Positions 30,263 to 39,408 of a stretch of 64,000 bases of DNA are shown here, piece by piece. Below the pieces are notes generated by a model, which did not search any database, was not told the DNA's origin, and worked only from the letters and a program-made list of their open reading frames with translations. The translations under genes were made by a program, and so were the position numbers. Within the stretch, counting starts at the first letter, position 1; each line of letters begins with the position of its first letter. The stretch is from positions 1,116,001-1,180,000 of the forward strand of contig NZ_JACHJS010000001.1 in assembly GCF_014203755.1 (NCBI RefSeq), given 5' to 3'. This DNA is from Saccharothrix violaceirubra. GTDB lineage: Bacteria; Actinomycetota; Actinomycetes; Mycobacteriales; Pseudonocardiaceae.

Positions 30263-31942
30263 GTGGCTCTCCCGAGATGCGGGTACGTCCTGGACGACCT
30301 GGAGTGCCGGGAGCGCGGGGACCACTTCTGCGAGCCGCGGGCGTTGCACGCGAAGGCGTTTTTCGAGGAGATCCTGGTCCACACCAAGGGCACGTGGGCG
30401 CGGAAAAGGTTCGTCCTGTCGGCGTGGCAGGACACCGAGATCATCGCCCCGATCTTCGGTCCGGTGCGGTGGTCGGAGGAGTTCGGCTGCTACGTGCGCG
30501 TGATCCGGATCGTGTGGATCGAGCTGGCGCGCAAGCAGGGCAAGTCCGAGATCCTGGCCGGGATCGCGCTGTACATGCTGTGCGCGGACGGCGAGGAGCA
30601 GGCCGAGGTCTACGGGGCGGCGTGCGACAAGGACCAGGCGCGGAAGGTGTTCGACGTCGCGGCGCGGATGGTGCAGTTGTCACCGGTGCTGTCGAAGCGG
30701 CTGGTGGTCAAGCAGCACGAGAAGCGGATCGTGGACGAGCGGACGGGTTCGTACTACGAGGTGATCGCGGCGGACGCGGCGGGCAACCTGGGGCACAACC
30801 CGCACTGCATCGTGTTCGACGAGGTGTTGACGCAGAAGAACGGTGCGCTGTGGGACTCGCTGCGCACGGCGATGGGCACGCGGACGCAGGCGTTGATGGT
30901 CGCGGCGACCACGCCGGGGGACGATCCGTCGTCGTGGTGCGGCGGGATGCACGACGAGATGCAGCGCGTCGCGGACCAGCCGGAGCGGGCTCCGCACATC
31001 CACGTGTTCCTGCGCAACACGCCGCCGGACGCGGACCCGTGGGACGAGACCCTGTGGGGTTACGCGAATCCGGCGCTCGGCGAGTTCCTGTCGATCCAGG
31101 CGTTGCGGGACGAGGCGGTCGAGGCGCGCAACGACCCGTCGAAGGAGAACTCGTTCCGCCAGTACCGGCTCGCGCAGTGGGTGCGGCAGTCGCATCGGTG
31201 GATGCCGATGCACCTGTACGAGGACTGCGTCGGCGAGCCGTGGCTGGCCCCGGACTACCGGCGGCGGGAGTTGTCGGGGCGGGTGGCGTGGGCCGGGTTC
31301 GACCTCGCCGCGAAGTTCGACCTCGTCTCGTGGTGCCTGCTGGTGCCCGATGGCCACGAGGTGCACGCGTTGTGGCGGTTCTGGCTCCCGGAGTCGGGAC
31401 TGGCCTTTTTGGACAAGCACAACGAGGGGAAGTTCTCCCGGTGGGCGCGTGAGGGCTGGTTGACGGTGACCGAAGGGGACGTCGTCGACTACGACCGCGT
31501 CTACACCGACATCGAAACGGACGCCCGGGACTTCGACATTCGCGCGTCGGACGCGGACCAGTGGTCGATGGCGCCGGTGATCCAGGAGATCGAGAAGCGC
31601 ACCGGGGTGTGGGAGATCGATGCCTACAACAACACCTACCAGCGCATGTCCCCGGGGATGACGGAGCTGATGGCGCTGGTGAAAGCGCGCCGATTCCGGC
31701 ACCACGGGAACCCGGTCGCCCGGTTCTGCTTCGACGCGGTCGAGGTGCGCAAGGCCCCGTACGACCCGGAGCTGATCCGGCCGGACAAGCCCGAGCGTGA
31801 CAAGTCCGGGAAGCGGATCGACGCGGTGCCGTCGGCGGCGATGGCGGTGTCGGCGTGGAAACGGGACCCGCTGCCCGAGACGAAACCGACCGAGCCTGGT
31901 CGGCGGATCGTGGTGTCGTCGCGGAGAGGGAGGTCCGCGTGA
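30263..31942 (+). CDS. terL: Terminase large subunit
   Basis: 559 residues from a GTG. The N-terminal ATPase has the Walker A-like RKQGKSEILAG near residue 95 and Walker B CIVFDEVLTQ near 190, with the coupling motif AATTPGDD near 215. The C-terminal nuclease domain begins near residue 350 (VAWAGFDLAAKFDLVSWCLL) with acidic residues at DIETDARDF and later. It is the packaging motor and nuclease. Its stop overlaps the portal start (GTGA). Confidence 0.9.
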   Translation: MALPRCGYVLDDLECRERGDHFCEPRALHAKAFFEEILVHTKGTWARKRFVLSAWQDTEIIAPIFGPVRWSEEFGCYVRVIRIVWIELARKQGKSEILAGIALYMLCADGEEQAEVYGAACDKDQARKVFDVAARMVQLSPVLSKRLVVKQHEKRIVDERTGSYYEVIAADAAGNLGHNPHCIVFDEVLTQKNGALWDSLRTAMGTRTQALMVAATTPGDDPSSWCGGMHDEMQRVADQPERAPHIHVFLRNTPPDADPWDETLWGYANPALGEFLSIQALRDEAVEARNDPSKENSFRQYRLAQWVRQSHRWMPMHLYEDCVGEPWLAPDYRRRELSGRVAWAGFDLAAKFDLVSWCLLVPDGHEVHALWRFWLPESGLAFLDKHNEGKFSRWAREGWLTVTEGDVVDYDRVYTDIETDARDFDIRASDADQWSMAPVIQEIEKRTGVWEIDAYNNTYQRMSPGMTELMALVKARRFRHHGNPVARFCFDAVEVRKAPYDPELIRPDKPERDKSGKRIDAVPSAAMAVSAWKRDPLPETKPTEPGRRIVVSSRRGRSA

Positions 31943-33369
31943 AGCTGTCCGACCTCACCCCCGAGGAGTGGTACGCGCGGCTGACCACGAAGACGCTGCA
32001 CCAACGCAGGACCGCGTTGAAGTGGTGGCAGTACATGAACCTCGAACAGGAACTCGTGTACGTCGCCCGGATCATCGCCGAGCAGGACGACCGGTTCCCG
32101 CCGCTGTTGCTGCCGTGGGCTGAACTGGTCGTCGAGTCGGTGATCGAACGCCTGCGGCTGGAGAGCTTCCTGTCCGGTGAGGCGCCGGTCGACGCGCTGG
32201 TGAAGTCGTGGAACGACAACGACCTAGCCGTCAACAGCGACGAGGCGCACAAGGCGTCGAGTGTCTCCGGCCTGCACTTCCTGATGGTCGGTCCGGACGG
32301 GGCCGGTGGTTCGCCGATGGTGACCACCGAGTACTGCGACCAGGTCGCGGTCGAGTTGGACCCGCGGACCCGGCAGCCGCTGGTGGGGCTGAAGTTGTGG
32401 ACCGAGGACCTCGATGGCTTCGGAGAGGGGCACGCGGCTCTCTACATCCCCGAGGTGCCGACGTTGACCCAGCGGAGGCCTGGCCGGTGCAGGGTATTCG
32501 AGCTGGACGAGAACGGCGCCCTGTTCGAGACGGAGCCGCTGGGCGACTGGTCGCGGGTGATCGCCGAGGACCCGTCGTTGCCGAGTGTTCCGTTCGTGCC
32601 GATGCTCACCAACCCGGTGCGAGGCCATGGCACCTCCGACCTGCTGCAGCTCAAGCCGACGCTGGACGGGGCGAACCAGATCGCCACGAACATGATGGCG
32701 GCGGTGGAGCATCACGCGGTGGGCCGGAAGTGGGTCGTCGGCGCGTCGGAGAAGGACTTCGTCGACGAGAACGGGAACCAGATCCCGTTGTGGCGGATCG
32801 CGATGGGCGACGTGTGGGCGATCCCGCATGCGAAACAGGAACAGCGCAACGAGAAGCCGCCGGAGACCAAGGTCGGCCAGTTCGCGGCGTCGGACCTGCG
32901 GAACTTCCACGAGTCCCTGAAGACCCTGGCGCAGGTCGCGGCCTCGAAGTACGGGCTGCCGCCGCTGTACATGGGCTACTCCAGCGACAACCCGGCGTCG
33001 GCCGAGGCCATCCAGTTCTCGCTGGAGCGGCTCGTGCTACGCGCGGAGAAGCGGCAGTTGTGGTACGGCGGCGCGTGGGAACGCGCGGGACGTATCCAGT
33101 GGGCGATCCTCGGTAAGGACCCGACGGAGATTTCCGGCATGGAGTCGAAGTGGCGCAACGCGGCCACGCCGACGATGGCGTCCAAGATGGACGCGGCGGT
33201 GAAGGCGGTCGGTGGTCCGGTGATCGACCAGGAGCAGGCGTGGAACGACATCGGCTACTCCGAGGCGGCCAAGGCCGGGATGCGCGAGCGGATGCGTCTG
33301 CGTGGTGTGACAGCGGCCCAGTCGCTGCGTGACCTCGATGCCACGGCGACACCCCGCGGGGGTGCCTAG
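31939..33369 (+). CDS. Portal protein, SPP1 gp6-like
   Basis: 476 residues from the GTG at 31939. The first 25 residues hold a helix (LHQRRTALKWWQYMNLEQEL) and the body matches gp6-type portals: NSDEAHKASSVSGLHFLMVG, LPSVPFVPMLTNPVRGHGTS, GYSSDNPASAEAIQFSLERL. The portal dodecamer forms the head vertex through which DNA enters. The GTG of the next gene overlaps its TAG. Confidence 0.88.
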   Translation: MKLSDLTPEEWYARLTTKTLHQRRTALKWWQYMNLEQELVYVARIIAEQDDRFPPLLLPWAELVVESVIERLRLESFLSGEAPVDALVKSWNDNDLAVNSDEAHKASSVSGLHFLMVGPDGAGGSPMVTTEYCDQVAVELDPRTRQPLVGLKLWTEDLDGFGEGHAALYIPEVPTLTQRRPGRCRVFELDENGALFETEPLGDWSRVIAEDPSLPSVPFVPMLTNPVRGHGTSDLLQLKPTLDGANQIATNMMAAVEHHAVGRKWVVGASEKDFVDENGNQIPLWRIAMGDVWAIPHAKQEQRNEKPPETKVGQFAASDLRNFHESLKTLAQVAASKYGLPPLYMGYSSDNPASAEAIQFSLERLVLRAEKRQLWYGGAWERAGRIQWAILGKDPTEISGMESKWRNAATPTMASKMDAAVKAVGGPVIDQEQAWNDIGYSEAAKAGMRERMRLRGVTAAQSLRDLDATATPRGGA

Positions 33370-34295
33370 TGCTCCCGTCCTCCGTAGCTGAGGTCGCCGG
33401 CACCTACAGCCGCCTGGTGGACGAGCTTGTGGTCGAGGCGATGGCAGTGCTGGACCAGGCGCTGTCGCGTGGCCGGTCGTCACCGGAGGCGTGGCGGGAC
33501 GCGGTGCAGGCGATCGGTGACCGGCTACTCGCACTGCAGGTGACGGCCGCGTCGTACGCGGACCCGTACCTCAACGACGTGCTCGACGCCCAGGACACCG
33601 ACCCTGTCGCGGATGCCGTGGTGCAGCCGGCGGCGTTCGCGGACACAACAGACGGCGGCGGGTCCTGGCTGCAGGGGCTGGTGTTCGCGCCGAACTCGGT
33701 GCGGGAGCCGGGTGTGGAGTGGGCGTCGCGGTTCGCTTTCGTGGCCCGGTCGATCACGGCGACGGGGATCACCGACGTCGCGCGCGGGTCGGTGCAGGCG
33801 GGCATGCAGGCCCGTCCGGCGACCCGCTGGTACGTGCGGATGCTGACCGGCAAATCCTGTGCGCGGTGCGCGATCCTCGCGGGCCGCCAGTACCGGTCCT
33901 CGGTGGCGTTCAAACGCCACAGGCGCTGTGACTGCCGGGTGGTGCCCGCGGCCGAGTCCGTGCGGGACTGGACGGTCGACCCCGACGAGTACTTCCGCTC
34001 CCTGACCACGGAGGAGCAGGACGAGCGGTTCGGCAAGGCCAACGCGGAGGCGATCCGGCTGGGTGCGGACGTCGCGCAGGTCGTCAACGCCGAGTCCGGG
34101 GTGTACGTGGCCTCGGCGCACGGCCGCGAGTACCTGGCGACCACCACCGGTACGACCCGACGAGGTCTGGCCGGGCAGCGGCTCGATGGCGCCGCCCGCC
34201 TGCTACCGGACGAGATCTTCCTCCAGGCCGAGCGGCTTGGTTGGGACCGCGAGGAGATCCTCGCGCAGCTCAGGCGTAACGCCTACCTCATCTGA
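33369..34295 (+). CDS. MuF-like minor capsid/head morphogenesis protein
   Basis: 308 residues from a GTG overlapping the portal stop. A helical N-terminal half leads to the MuF signature SCARCAILAGRQYRSSVAFK followed by RHRRCDCRVVP, with conserved Cys and His. MuF proteins attach to the portal inside the head and are often ejected with DNA. The order portal-MuF-scaffold is standard for siphophages. Confidence 0.85.
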   Translation: MLPSSVAEVAGTYSRLVDELVVEAMAVLDQALSRGRSSPEAWRDAVQAIGDRLLALQVTAASYADPYLNDVLDAQDTDPVADAVVQPAAFADTTDGGGSWLQGLVFAPNSVREPGVEWASRFAFVARSITATGITDVARGSVQAGMQARPATRWYVRMLTGKSCARCAILAGRQYRSSVAFKRHRRCDCRVVPAAESVRDWTVDPDEYFRSLTTEEQDERFGKANAEAIRLGADVAQVVNAESGVYVASAHGREYLATTTGTTRRGLAGQRLDGAARLLPDEIFLQAERLGWDREEILAQLRRNAYLI

Positions 34296-34384
34296 CCTAC
34301 TCGAACAGTCCTGTGTGGACGTGCCGGACGACGGCGGCACACCCGGTTCGAGGTTTCCGTCGGTACTCCGCTCCGGAGGATGCA

Positions 34385-35008
34385 GTGACCCAGCCCCAGG
34401 CTGTTCCGTCCGACCCTGCCCAGACCACGCCGCCGGCCCCCGGACCGACGACTGGGTCTCCCGCTCCCGCGACGACCGACTCGCCGTCTGCGAAGACGTT
34501 CACGCAGGAGCAGGTGAACGAGATGTTCGCCCGGGAGAAGCGGCGGCTGGCGGACAAGTACGCCGACTACGACACCGCGAAGACCAAGGCCGCGGAGCTG
34601 GACAGGCTCCAGGAAGCCAGCGCCACCGAGTTGGAGAAGGCGGTCAAGGCCGCGGACGCGGCGGCGCGTGCCGACGTGACCGCGAAGACCAACGCCCGCC
34701 TGGTCGGCGCGGAGGTCAAGGCGGCGGCGGCGCACGCCGGGTTCAACGACCCCGGTGACGCGGTGATCCAGCTCGGCGCGCAGATCGCGGGCGTGAAGGT
34801 CGGCGACGACGGCCAGGTCGACGAGGACGCCGTGAAGGCACTCGTAGCCGAGTTGGCGCAGGCCAAGCCGTACCTGGTGAAGCAGGCGGACGCCAGGCAG
34901 CAGCCACTTCCCGGGCAGGGACTGCACCAGCCATCACGCACTGCGGGCAGTGACGAGGGCAAGGCCGAAGCCGCACGCCGGTTCGGCAAGCCACCGGCCC
35001 GCCCCTGA
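34385..35008 (+). CDS. Scaffolding protein (DUF4355-like)
   Basis: 207 residues from a GTG. A Pro/Thr-rich N-terminus is followed by the typical scaffold start TFTQEQVNEMFAREKRRLAD and a long coiled coil (TAKTKAAELDRLQEASATEL). The C-terminus (KAEAARRFGKPPARP) is basic, as needed for binding the capsid protein. It directs head assembly and is removed before packaging. Confidence 0.85.
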   Translation: MTQPQAVPSDPAQTTPPAPGPTTGSPAPATTDSPSAKTFTQEQVNEMFAREKRRLADKYADYDTAKTKAAELDRLQEASATELEKAVKAADAAARADVTAKTNARLVGAEVKAAAAHAGFNDPGDAVIQLGAQIAGVKVGDDGQVDEDAVKALVAELAQAKPYLVKQADARQQPLPGQGLHQPSRTAGSDEGKAEAARRFGKPPARP

Positions 35009-35024
35009 CGATGAAAGGCAACCC

Positions 35025-35729
35025 ATGACCGACATCTCGGTCCGCTGGAACGACTACCAGGTCGAGAAGCGGGACTGGTTGGCGGGCGAGCACGGAACCG
35101 GCCCGGGCGACAACCCGTCCGTCGTGCTCGACGTCTCCCTGTTCACGCAGAACATCCACTACCCCAACGGTTACATCCCGTCGGGCACCCCGCTGGCGAA
35201 GGTGACGGCGACCGGATTGTACGGGCCGTACAGCGTCACCGACGAGGTGCAGACCATCACCGAGGGCGGCTCCGGTCTCACCTCGTTCACGTTGACCCTG
35301 TCGGGTCAGACCACGGGGTCCATCGCCGCCGCGGCGACCGCGGACACGGTGAAGGCCGCGATCGAGGCCCTGTCGAACGTCGGCGCGGGCAACGTCGCGG
35401 TCACCGGCAACGCGGGCGGGCCGTACACGGTGACGTTCACCGGCGCGTTGGCGGACACCAACGTCGCGCAGATGACCGCAACCCCGACCGGTGGCACCGG
35501 CACCGTCACGATCGCCACGACCACCGGCGGCGGCACCGAGGGCACCGGCGGCCTGGAGACCTGTGCGGGTCTGCTGTTCGGCTTCGCCACGGTCGTACGC
35601 GGGACCACCACGCTGGCCAAGGTCGGCGGGGCGCTGTTCGTGCACGGGTTCGTGCGCCGCTCACGGCTGCCGTTCACGTTGGACACCAACGGGCAGAACG
35701 ACCTCAAGCTGATCCACTTCACCGACTGA
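35025..35729 (+). CDS. Head decoration protein with inserted Ig-like domain
   Basis: 234 residues. The ends (DISVRWNDYQVEKRDWLAGE; GFVRRSRLPFTLDTNGQNDL) resemble lambda gpD-like decoration proteins. Between them, residues about 68-170, lies an inserted domain of the widespread phage Ig-like type (SGQTTGSIAAAATADTVKAA, GAGNVAVTGNAGGPYTVTFT). Decoration proteins stabilise the expanded head and such insertions display adhesive loops. It sits between scaffold and capsid genes as expected. Confidence 0.75.
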   Translation: MTDISVRWNDYQVEKRDWLAGEHGTGPGDNPSVVLDVSLFTQNIHYPNGYIPSGTPLAKVTATGLYGPYSVTDEVQTITEGGSGLTSFTLTLSGQTTGSIAAAATADTVKAAIEALSNVGAGNVAVTGNAGGPYTVTFTGALADTNVAQMTATPTGGTGTVTIATTTGGGTEGTGGLETCAGLLFGFATVVRGTTTLAKVGGALFVHGFVRRSRLPFTLDTNGQNDLKLIHFTD

Positions 35730-35744
35730 TCGGAGGGACTGATC

Positions 35745-36791
35745 ATGGCTATCGTCTTCGACGGCCCGGTTTCCCCCGACGCCGTCACGAGTTTCATCCG
35801 TCTGGTCCCGGCCACCACCGGGTTCATCCTCAACGAACTCCTGCCCGACAAGGAGTTCCAGGACATCGAAGTCGACTTCGAGGAACTGGTCCTCACCAAC
35901 CGGGTGGCCCGGTTCCGCAGCTACGACGGCCGAGTGCACGTCTCCCAGCGGGACGGCATGCGGTCGGGCAAGGTCAGGCTGCCCCCCGTGTCCTCGTCGC
36001 TGAACATGGGCGAGTACGAACGGCTGCTGCTGGAGTTCGAGCGCATCGGCGGTACCCGCACCGACGCGCTCAAGCAGGCGATCTACAACGACGCCCTGCG
36101 CCTGGTCCGCGAGGTCCGCAACCGCATGGAGTTGGCGCGCGGGGACGTGCTCACCGACTTCAAGCTGTCGATGCTCGCAGGCGGCAACGAGCCCGCCGGT
36201 CTGGAGGCCGACTACGGCGCCCCGGCCGGGCACCTCGTCGCCCCCTCCACGCTGTGGAGCAACACCACCACGGCCACGCCGCTGAGCGACCTGGTCGCCT
36301 GGTGCGACCGGTGGAAGACCGACAACGGCGGCGCCGGAGCCGGTGCGCTGTGGACCTCCAACCGTGTGCTGCGTCTGGCGCAGCGCAACAAGGAGATCAT
36401 CGACGCGGTCTACGGAGCCACCCAGGGACGTACCCGGGTCACCGTGGAGGAGCTGAACAACCTCCTGGAGTCCGAGGGCATCCCGACCATCCGTACCTAC
36501 GACGCGTCGGTGGACGTGGACGGGGTCACCACGCCGATCATCCCGGACGACCGGTTGCTGATCGCTCCCGCCAACGGCGAGGAGCTGGGCTTCACGGCCT
36601 GGGGCATCTCGGCGACCGCGCTGGAGCTGGTCCGATCGAACGAAGCGGAGATGAACTTCGCCATCGCACCCGGTGTCGTCGGCCTGGTCGTCAAGGAAGG
36701 TCCGCCGTTCCGGGAGTTCACCTACGTCGACGCGGTCGGCATGCCCGTGATCTCCAACCCGCGCGCGCTGATCGTCGCCGACGTCCTGTGA
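35745..36791 (+). CDS. Major capsid protein (family E)
   Basis: 348 residues from an ATG behind GGAGGGAC. The pattern NELLPDKEFQDIEVDFEELV, RFRSYDGRVHVSQRDG, and the C-terminal DDRLLIAPANGEELGFTAWG with GPPFREFTYVDAVGMPVISN is the phage capsid E family with the HK97 fold. No protease gene is visible, as usual when a separate scaffold is used. Confidence 0.88.
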   Translation: MAIVFDGPVSPDAVTSFIRLVPATTGFILNELLPDKEFQDIEVDFEELVLTNRVARFRSYDGRVHVSQRDGMRSGKVRLPPVSSSLNMGEYERLLLEFERIGGTRTDALKQAIYNDALRLVREVRNRMELARGDVLTDFKLSMLAGGNEPAGLEADYGAPAGHLVAPSTLWSNTTTATPLSDLVAWCDRWKTDNGGAGAGALWTSNRVLRLAQRNKEIIDAVYGATQGRTRVTVEELNNLLESEGIPTIRTYDASVDVDGVTTPIIPDDRLLIAPANGEELGFTAWGISATALELVRSNEAEMNFAIAPGVVGLVVKEGPPFREFTYVDAVGMPVISNPRALIVADVL

Positions 36792-36804
36792 GGAGGGTGA
36801 CCGT

Positions 36805-37134
36805 ATGGCACGGCTGAACACGCACGTGTCCGTGAACGGCGACTGGTACGGGCCCGACGACGACGTGCCGGACGAGGTGGCGGACCGGATCACCAACCCG
36901 GACGTGTGGTCCGAGCCGCCTTCCCGACGCGTCCAGGAGTCGGAGCCCGACGCCGAGGGTGAGGGCGAAGGGCCGGCCGACATGCCGGTTCCGCCTCCTC
37001 GGCGTGGCCCGGGTTCGGGAGGCCCGGCGTGGATCGAGTACGCCCGACAGGTCGGCGTCACCGGCGAGTTCGACTCCAAGGACGCGCTGATCGGCGAGCT
37101 GGAACGGCGCGGCCTGCTGCCGAAGGAGGCGTGA
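36805..37134 (+). CDS. Head-tail adaptor region protein with LEM/HeH-like C-terminus
   Basis: 109 residues (MARLNTHVSVNGDWYGPDDD). The N-terminal part resembles short capsid-associated proteins; an acidic and Pro-rich linker follows; the end WIEYARQVGVTGEFDSKDAL plus IGELERRGLL is a HeH/LEM-like helix-extended-loop-helix. Such proteins commonly follow the capsid gene in actinophages. Confidence 0.65.
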   Translation: MARLNTHVSVNGDWYGPDDDVPDEVADRITNPDVWSEPPSRRVQESEPDAEGEGEGPADMPVPPPRRGPGSGGPAWIEYARQVGVTGEFDSKDALIGELERRGLLPKEA

Positions 37135-37138
37135 CGCG

Positions 37139-37528
37139 GTGGCCACGTACGCCCTCCCGTCGGACGTGGCCACCCGCCTCGGCCTCGGTGGCAGCGGTTT
37201 CGACGAGGACGAGGAATCCCAGGCGCTCGCGCTGCTGGAGGACGTGTCTGCGGTCATGCGGTCACGTCTGCCGCTGCTGGACACGTGGATCACGGCCGGG
37301 CTGGTCGGCGCCGACACCGCCAAGGCCGTGGCCTGCTGGCTGGCGATGGAGTGCATCACCGTCGCCACCACCGGCGTCGGCAAATCCGGCGAGACCCACC
37401 CGGAGCACGCGGTGACGATCCGCTCGGCCGCAGGGCTGGACCTCTCCGACGCCCAGGTCGCCCAGCTCACCCCCGCCGGCGCGCGGGGCAGCGGGAGGCC
37501 GTTCTCGATCCGACCCGGAGGTGACTGA
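37139..37528 (+). CDS. Head-to-tail adaptor (Gp19/Gp15-like)
   Basis: 129 residues from a GTG. The pattern ATYALPSDVATRLGLG then ESQALALLEDVSAVMRSRLP and VACWLAMECITVATTGVGKS matches the helical adaptor that binds under the portal. Correct place in the connector series. Confidence 0.75.
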   Translation: MATYALPSDVATRLGLGGSGFDEDEESQALALLEDVSAVMRSRLPLLDTWITAGLVGADTAKAVACWLAMECITVATTGVGKSGETHPEHAVTIRSAAGLDLSDAQVAQLTPAGARGSGRPFSIRPGGD

Positions 37529-37531
37529 CTG

Positions 37532-37789
37532 GTGAGCATCATCCGACTCAGGGACGTCGACGGCGACGTCCACTACACCGAGCAGGGTTCGCAGGCCGCG
37601 CGGCGGCTGCTGGACGAAGGCGCGGTCGACCTGGACGCGCCGACCACCGGAGGGGAGGTGGCGGCCGATGCCGCACCTGCCGGACCGGGTGACGATCACG
37701 ACCCCGCGCCCGCCGACGACGGACCCGGACAGCGGAAACGAGCTGCCCGGACCGCCGATCGTGGAGCGGAACCGCCCGGCGCGGCTTAG
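37532..37789 (+). CDS. Small connector-region protein
   Basis: 85 residues from a GTG (MSIIRLRDVDGDVHYTEQGS). RLRDVDGDVHYTEQGSQAAR is well formed, but the last 40 residues are Ala/Pro/Asp-rich and overlap the next gene by 122 bases in another frame. The overlap is long for this genome; the N-terminal part looks real. Confidence 0.5.
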   Translation: MSIIRLRDVDGDVHYTEQGSQAARRLLDEGAVDLDAPTTGGEVAADAAPAGPGDDHDPAPADDGPGQRKRAARTADRGAEPPGAA

Positions 37790-38024
37790 CCAGCAGCCGG
37801 TCGCGAACGTCGGCGGCCAGACCGAACTCGTTGCGGCACAGGACACCACGGTGTCGCTGTGGACGATCCTCGTCGGCCCTCGCACCACGCTGACGGCCGA
37901 GTCCGTCGTGGTCGACGAGGCCACCAAACGCAAGTGGGTCGTCGTCGGCGCCGTGGCCCGCCGGCCCGAACATCACCCCAAGTACTTGGCCGCCGGCGCG
38001 CGGCTCATCTCCGACATGCAGTAG
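37668..38024 (+). CDS. Head closure/stopper-like protein
   Basis: 118 residues starting MPHLPDRVTITTPRPPTTDP. LPDRVTIT at the start, then QTELVAAQDTTVSLWTILVG and a beta barrel with KRKWVVVGAVARRP, fit phage head-tail stopper proteins that open with a similar strand. It overlaps the previous ORF by 122 bases; a later start would remove the overlap but also the conserved N-terminal strand. Confidence 0.65.
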   Translation: MPHLPDRVTITTPRPPTTDPDSGNELPGPPIVERNRPARLSQQPVANVGGQTELVAAQDTTVSLWTILVGPRTTLTAESVVVDEATKRKWVVVGAVARRPEHHPKYLAAGARLISDMQ

Positions 38025-38035
38025 GGAGCCCACGC

Positions 38036-38542
38036 ATGCCGCTCCAGACCAACCTCGGCGCCGCGATCACGGCGCTGCTGACCGGCACCACAGACCTCGG
38101 ACCCGCGTCCACCCCGCAGAACCTGTCCTACGCGCGTACCTGGACCAGCGGTACCGCAGCCGGACAGGCAGACCTCGTGTGGGGCGACACCAACACGCTG
38201 GCCGCGTCGGCGACCACCGACGTCGACCTGGCCGGGTCGCTGACCGGACCGCTCGGCGGGACGATCACGTTCGCCCGGGTCAAGGCGATCCTGTTGACCG
38301 CCGACGCCGGGAACGCCAACAACGTCGTGCTGGGCGCGGCGGCGTCGAACGCGTTCGTCGGCCCGTTCGGGGCGTCGACGCACACCGTCGCCGTCCAGCC
38401 CGGCGGCAGCGTCCTGCTGGTCGCGCCCGGCGCCACGGCGTGGCCGGTCACCGCGTCGACCGCGGACCTGCTCCGGGTGGCGAACTCCGGCGCGGGCACG
38501 GCCGTCACCTACAGCCTGCTGATCGTCGGCGCGAGCGCCTGA
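38036..38542 (+). CDS. Phage minor structural protein
   Basis: 168 residues, ATG behind GGGAGCC. All-beta: TDVDLAGSLTGPLGGTITFA, VKAILLTADAGNANNVVLGA, VAVQPGGSVLLVAPGATAWP. Proteins of this look occur in actinophage connector regions and probably sit on the virion. The TGATG overlap links it to the gp10-like gene. Confidence 0.55.
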   Translation: MPLQTNLGAAITALLTGTTDLGPASTPQNLSYARTWTSGTAAGQADLVWGDTNTLAASATTDVDLAGSLTGPLGGTITFARVKAILLTADAGNANNVVLGAAASNAFVGPFGASTHTVAVQPGGSVLLVAPGATAWPVTASTADLLRVANSGAGTAVTYSLLIVGASA

Positions 38543-38847
38543 TGGGCGCGAAGGTCACCGTCTACTCGGGACAGGCCGTCGCGGAGGCGAACCGCATCTC
38601 CACCGAGTATCGGCGGCGGATCGCCGAGCGGATCGCCGCCGACGCCCGCGCCGAAGCACCGGTGCGCACGGGCGAGTACCGCGAGGGCATCGGCACACGC
38701 TCGGACGGCGACCGGGTGTTCGTCGAGGACACCGACCCCGAGTCCGTGTTCAAGGAGTACGGCACGGTCGACACCCCGCCTCATGCCGTGGTCACCGACG
38801 CGGCACGCCGGTACGGCCGGTACAGCGGGTGGCAGCCTCGGGGGTGA
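38542..38847 (+). CDS. HK97 gp10-like tail-completion protein
   Basis: 101 residues. AEAPVRTGEYREGIGTR and VFVEDTDPESVFKEYGTVDT, then PHAVVTDAARR, match the HK97 gp10-like family (neck/tail terminator region). Start overlaps the previous stop (TGATG). Confidence 0.78.
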   Translation: MGAKVTVYSGQAVAEANRISTEYRRRIAERIAADARAEAPVRTGEYREGIGTRSDGDRVFVEDTDPESVFKEYGTVDTPPHAVVTDAARRYGRYSGWQPRG

Positions 38848-38850
38848 GCC

Positions 38851-39279
38851 GTGGAATCGGTGCTCCCGTGGATACCGCCGGCGATCCGACGCCTGCTGCT
38901 GGCCGACCCACTCTTCGCCGCGGCGGTGCCCGGTGGCCGGGTGTCCACACGCGCCCCCGGCGACGTGACCACGCCGTTCGTCACCATCCAACTGCCGACA
39001 CCTCTCGGTGCGATGGGCGGCGGCGGGTACAAGCCCCTCGTCCAGGTCGACGCGTGGTCCGCGACGGTCGGCGGTGACGACCCGGAGGGCGTGGTGTGGC
39101 GGATCGCCATGACCGCGAAGAACACGCTGGAGCGGGCGCGGAACGTGCCGTACCAGTCGATGCACTACTCGTGCCGGGTCCTGGACGCCGGCCCGCTTCC
39201 CCCGGATACCTCGCGCGGCACCTCGTCGCCGCTGTACCGGGCGATGGTCCGCGTCGAGATGACCGTGCACAACACCTGA
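38851..39279 (+). CDS. Tail terminator-like protein (DUF3168-type)
   Basis: 142 residues from a GTG three bases after the gp10-like gene. AIRRLLLADPLFAAAVPGGR, TTPFVTIQLPTPLGAMGGGG, KPLVQVDAWSATVGGDD and YRAMVRVEMTVHNT follow the pattern of tail-completion proteins that cap the tail tube before joining. It directly precedes the tail tube gene. Confidence 0.7.
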   Translation: MESVLPWIPPAIRRLLLADPLFAAAVPGGRVSTRAPGDVTTPFVTIQLPTPLGAMGGGGYKPLVQVDAWSATVGGDDPEGVVWRIAMTAKNTLERARNVPYQSMHYSCRVLDAGPLPPDTSRGTSSPLYRAMVRVEMTVHNT

Positions 39280-39408
39280 CCCCGGCCCGCCGTGGGCTGG
39301 CCGCCTTGCGCGGCGGGCCGGACCTCCCTGCGGCGGCCACGAGATGACACCTCCAAGGCGGCCGGCCATCAACGAGCCCGACTGACGGGCCTTGAGTAGG
39401 AGGTTGCA

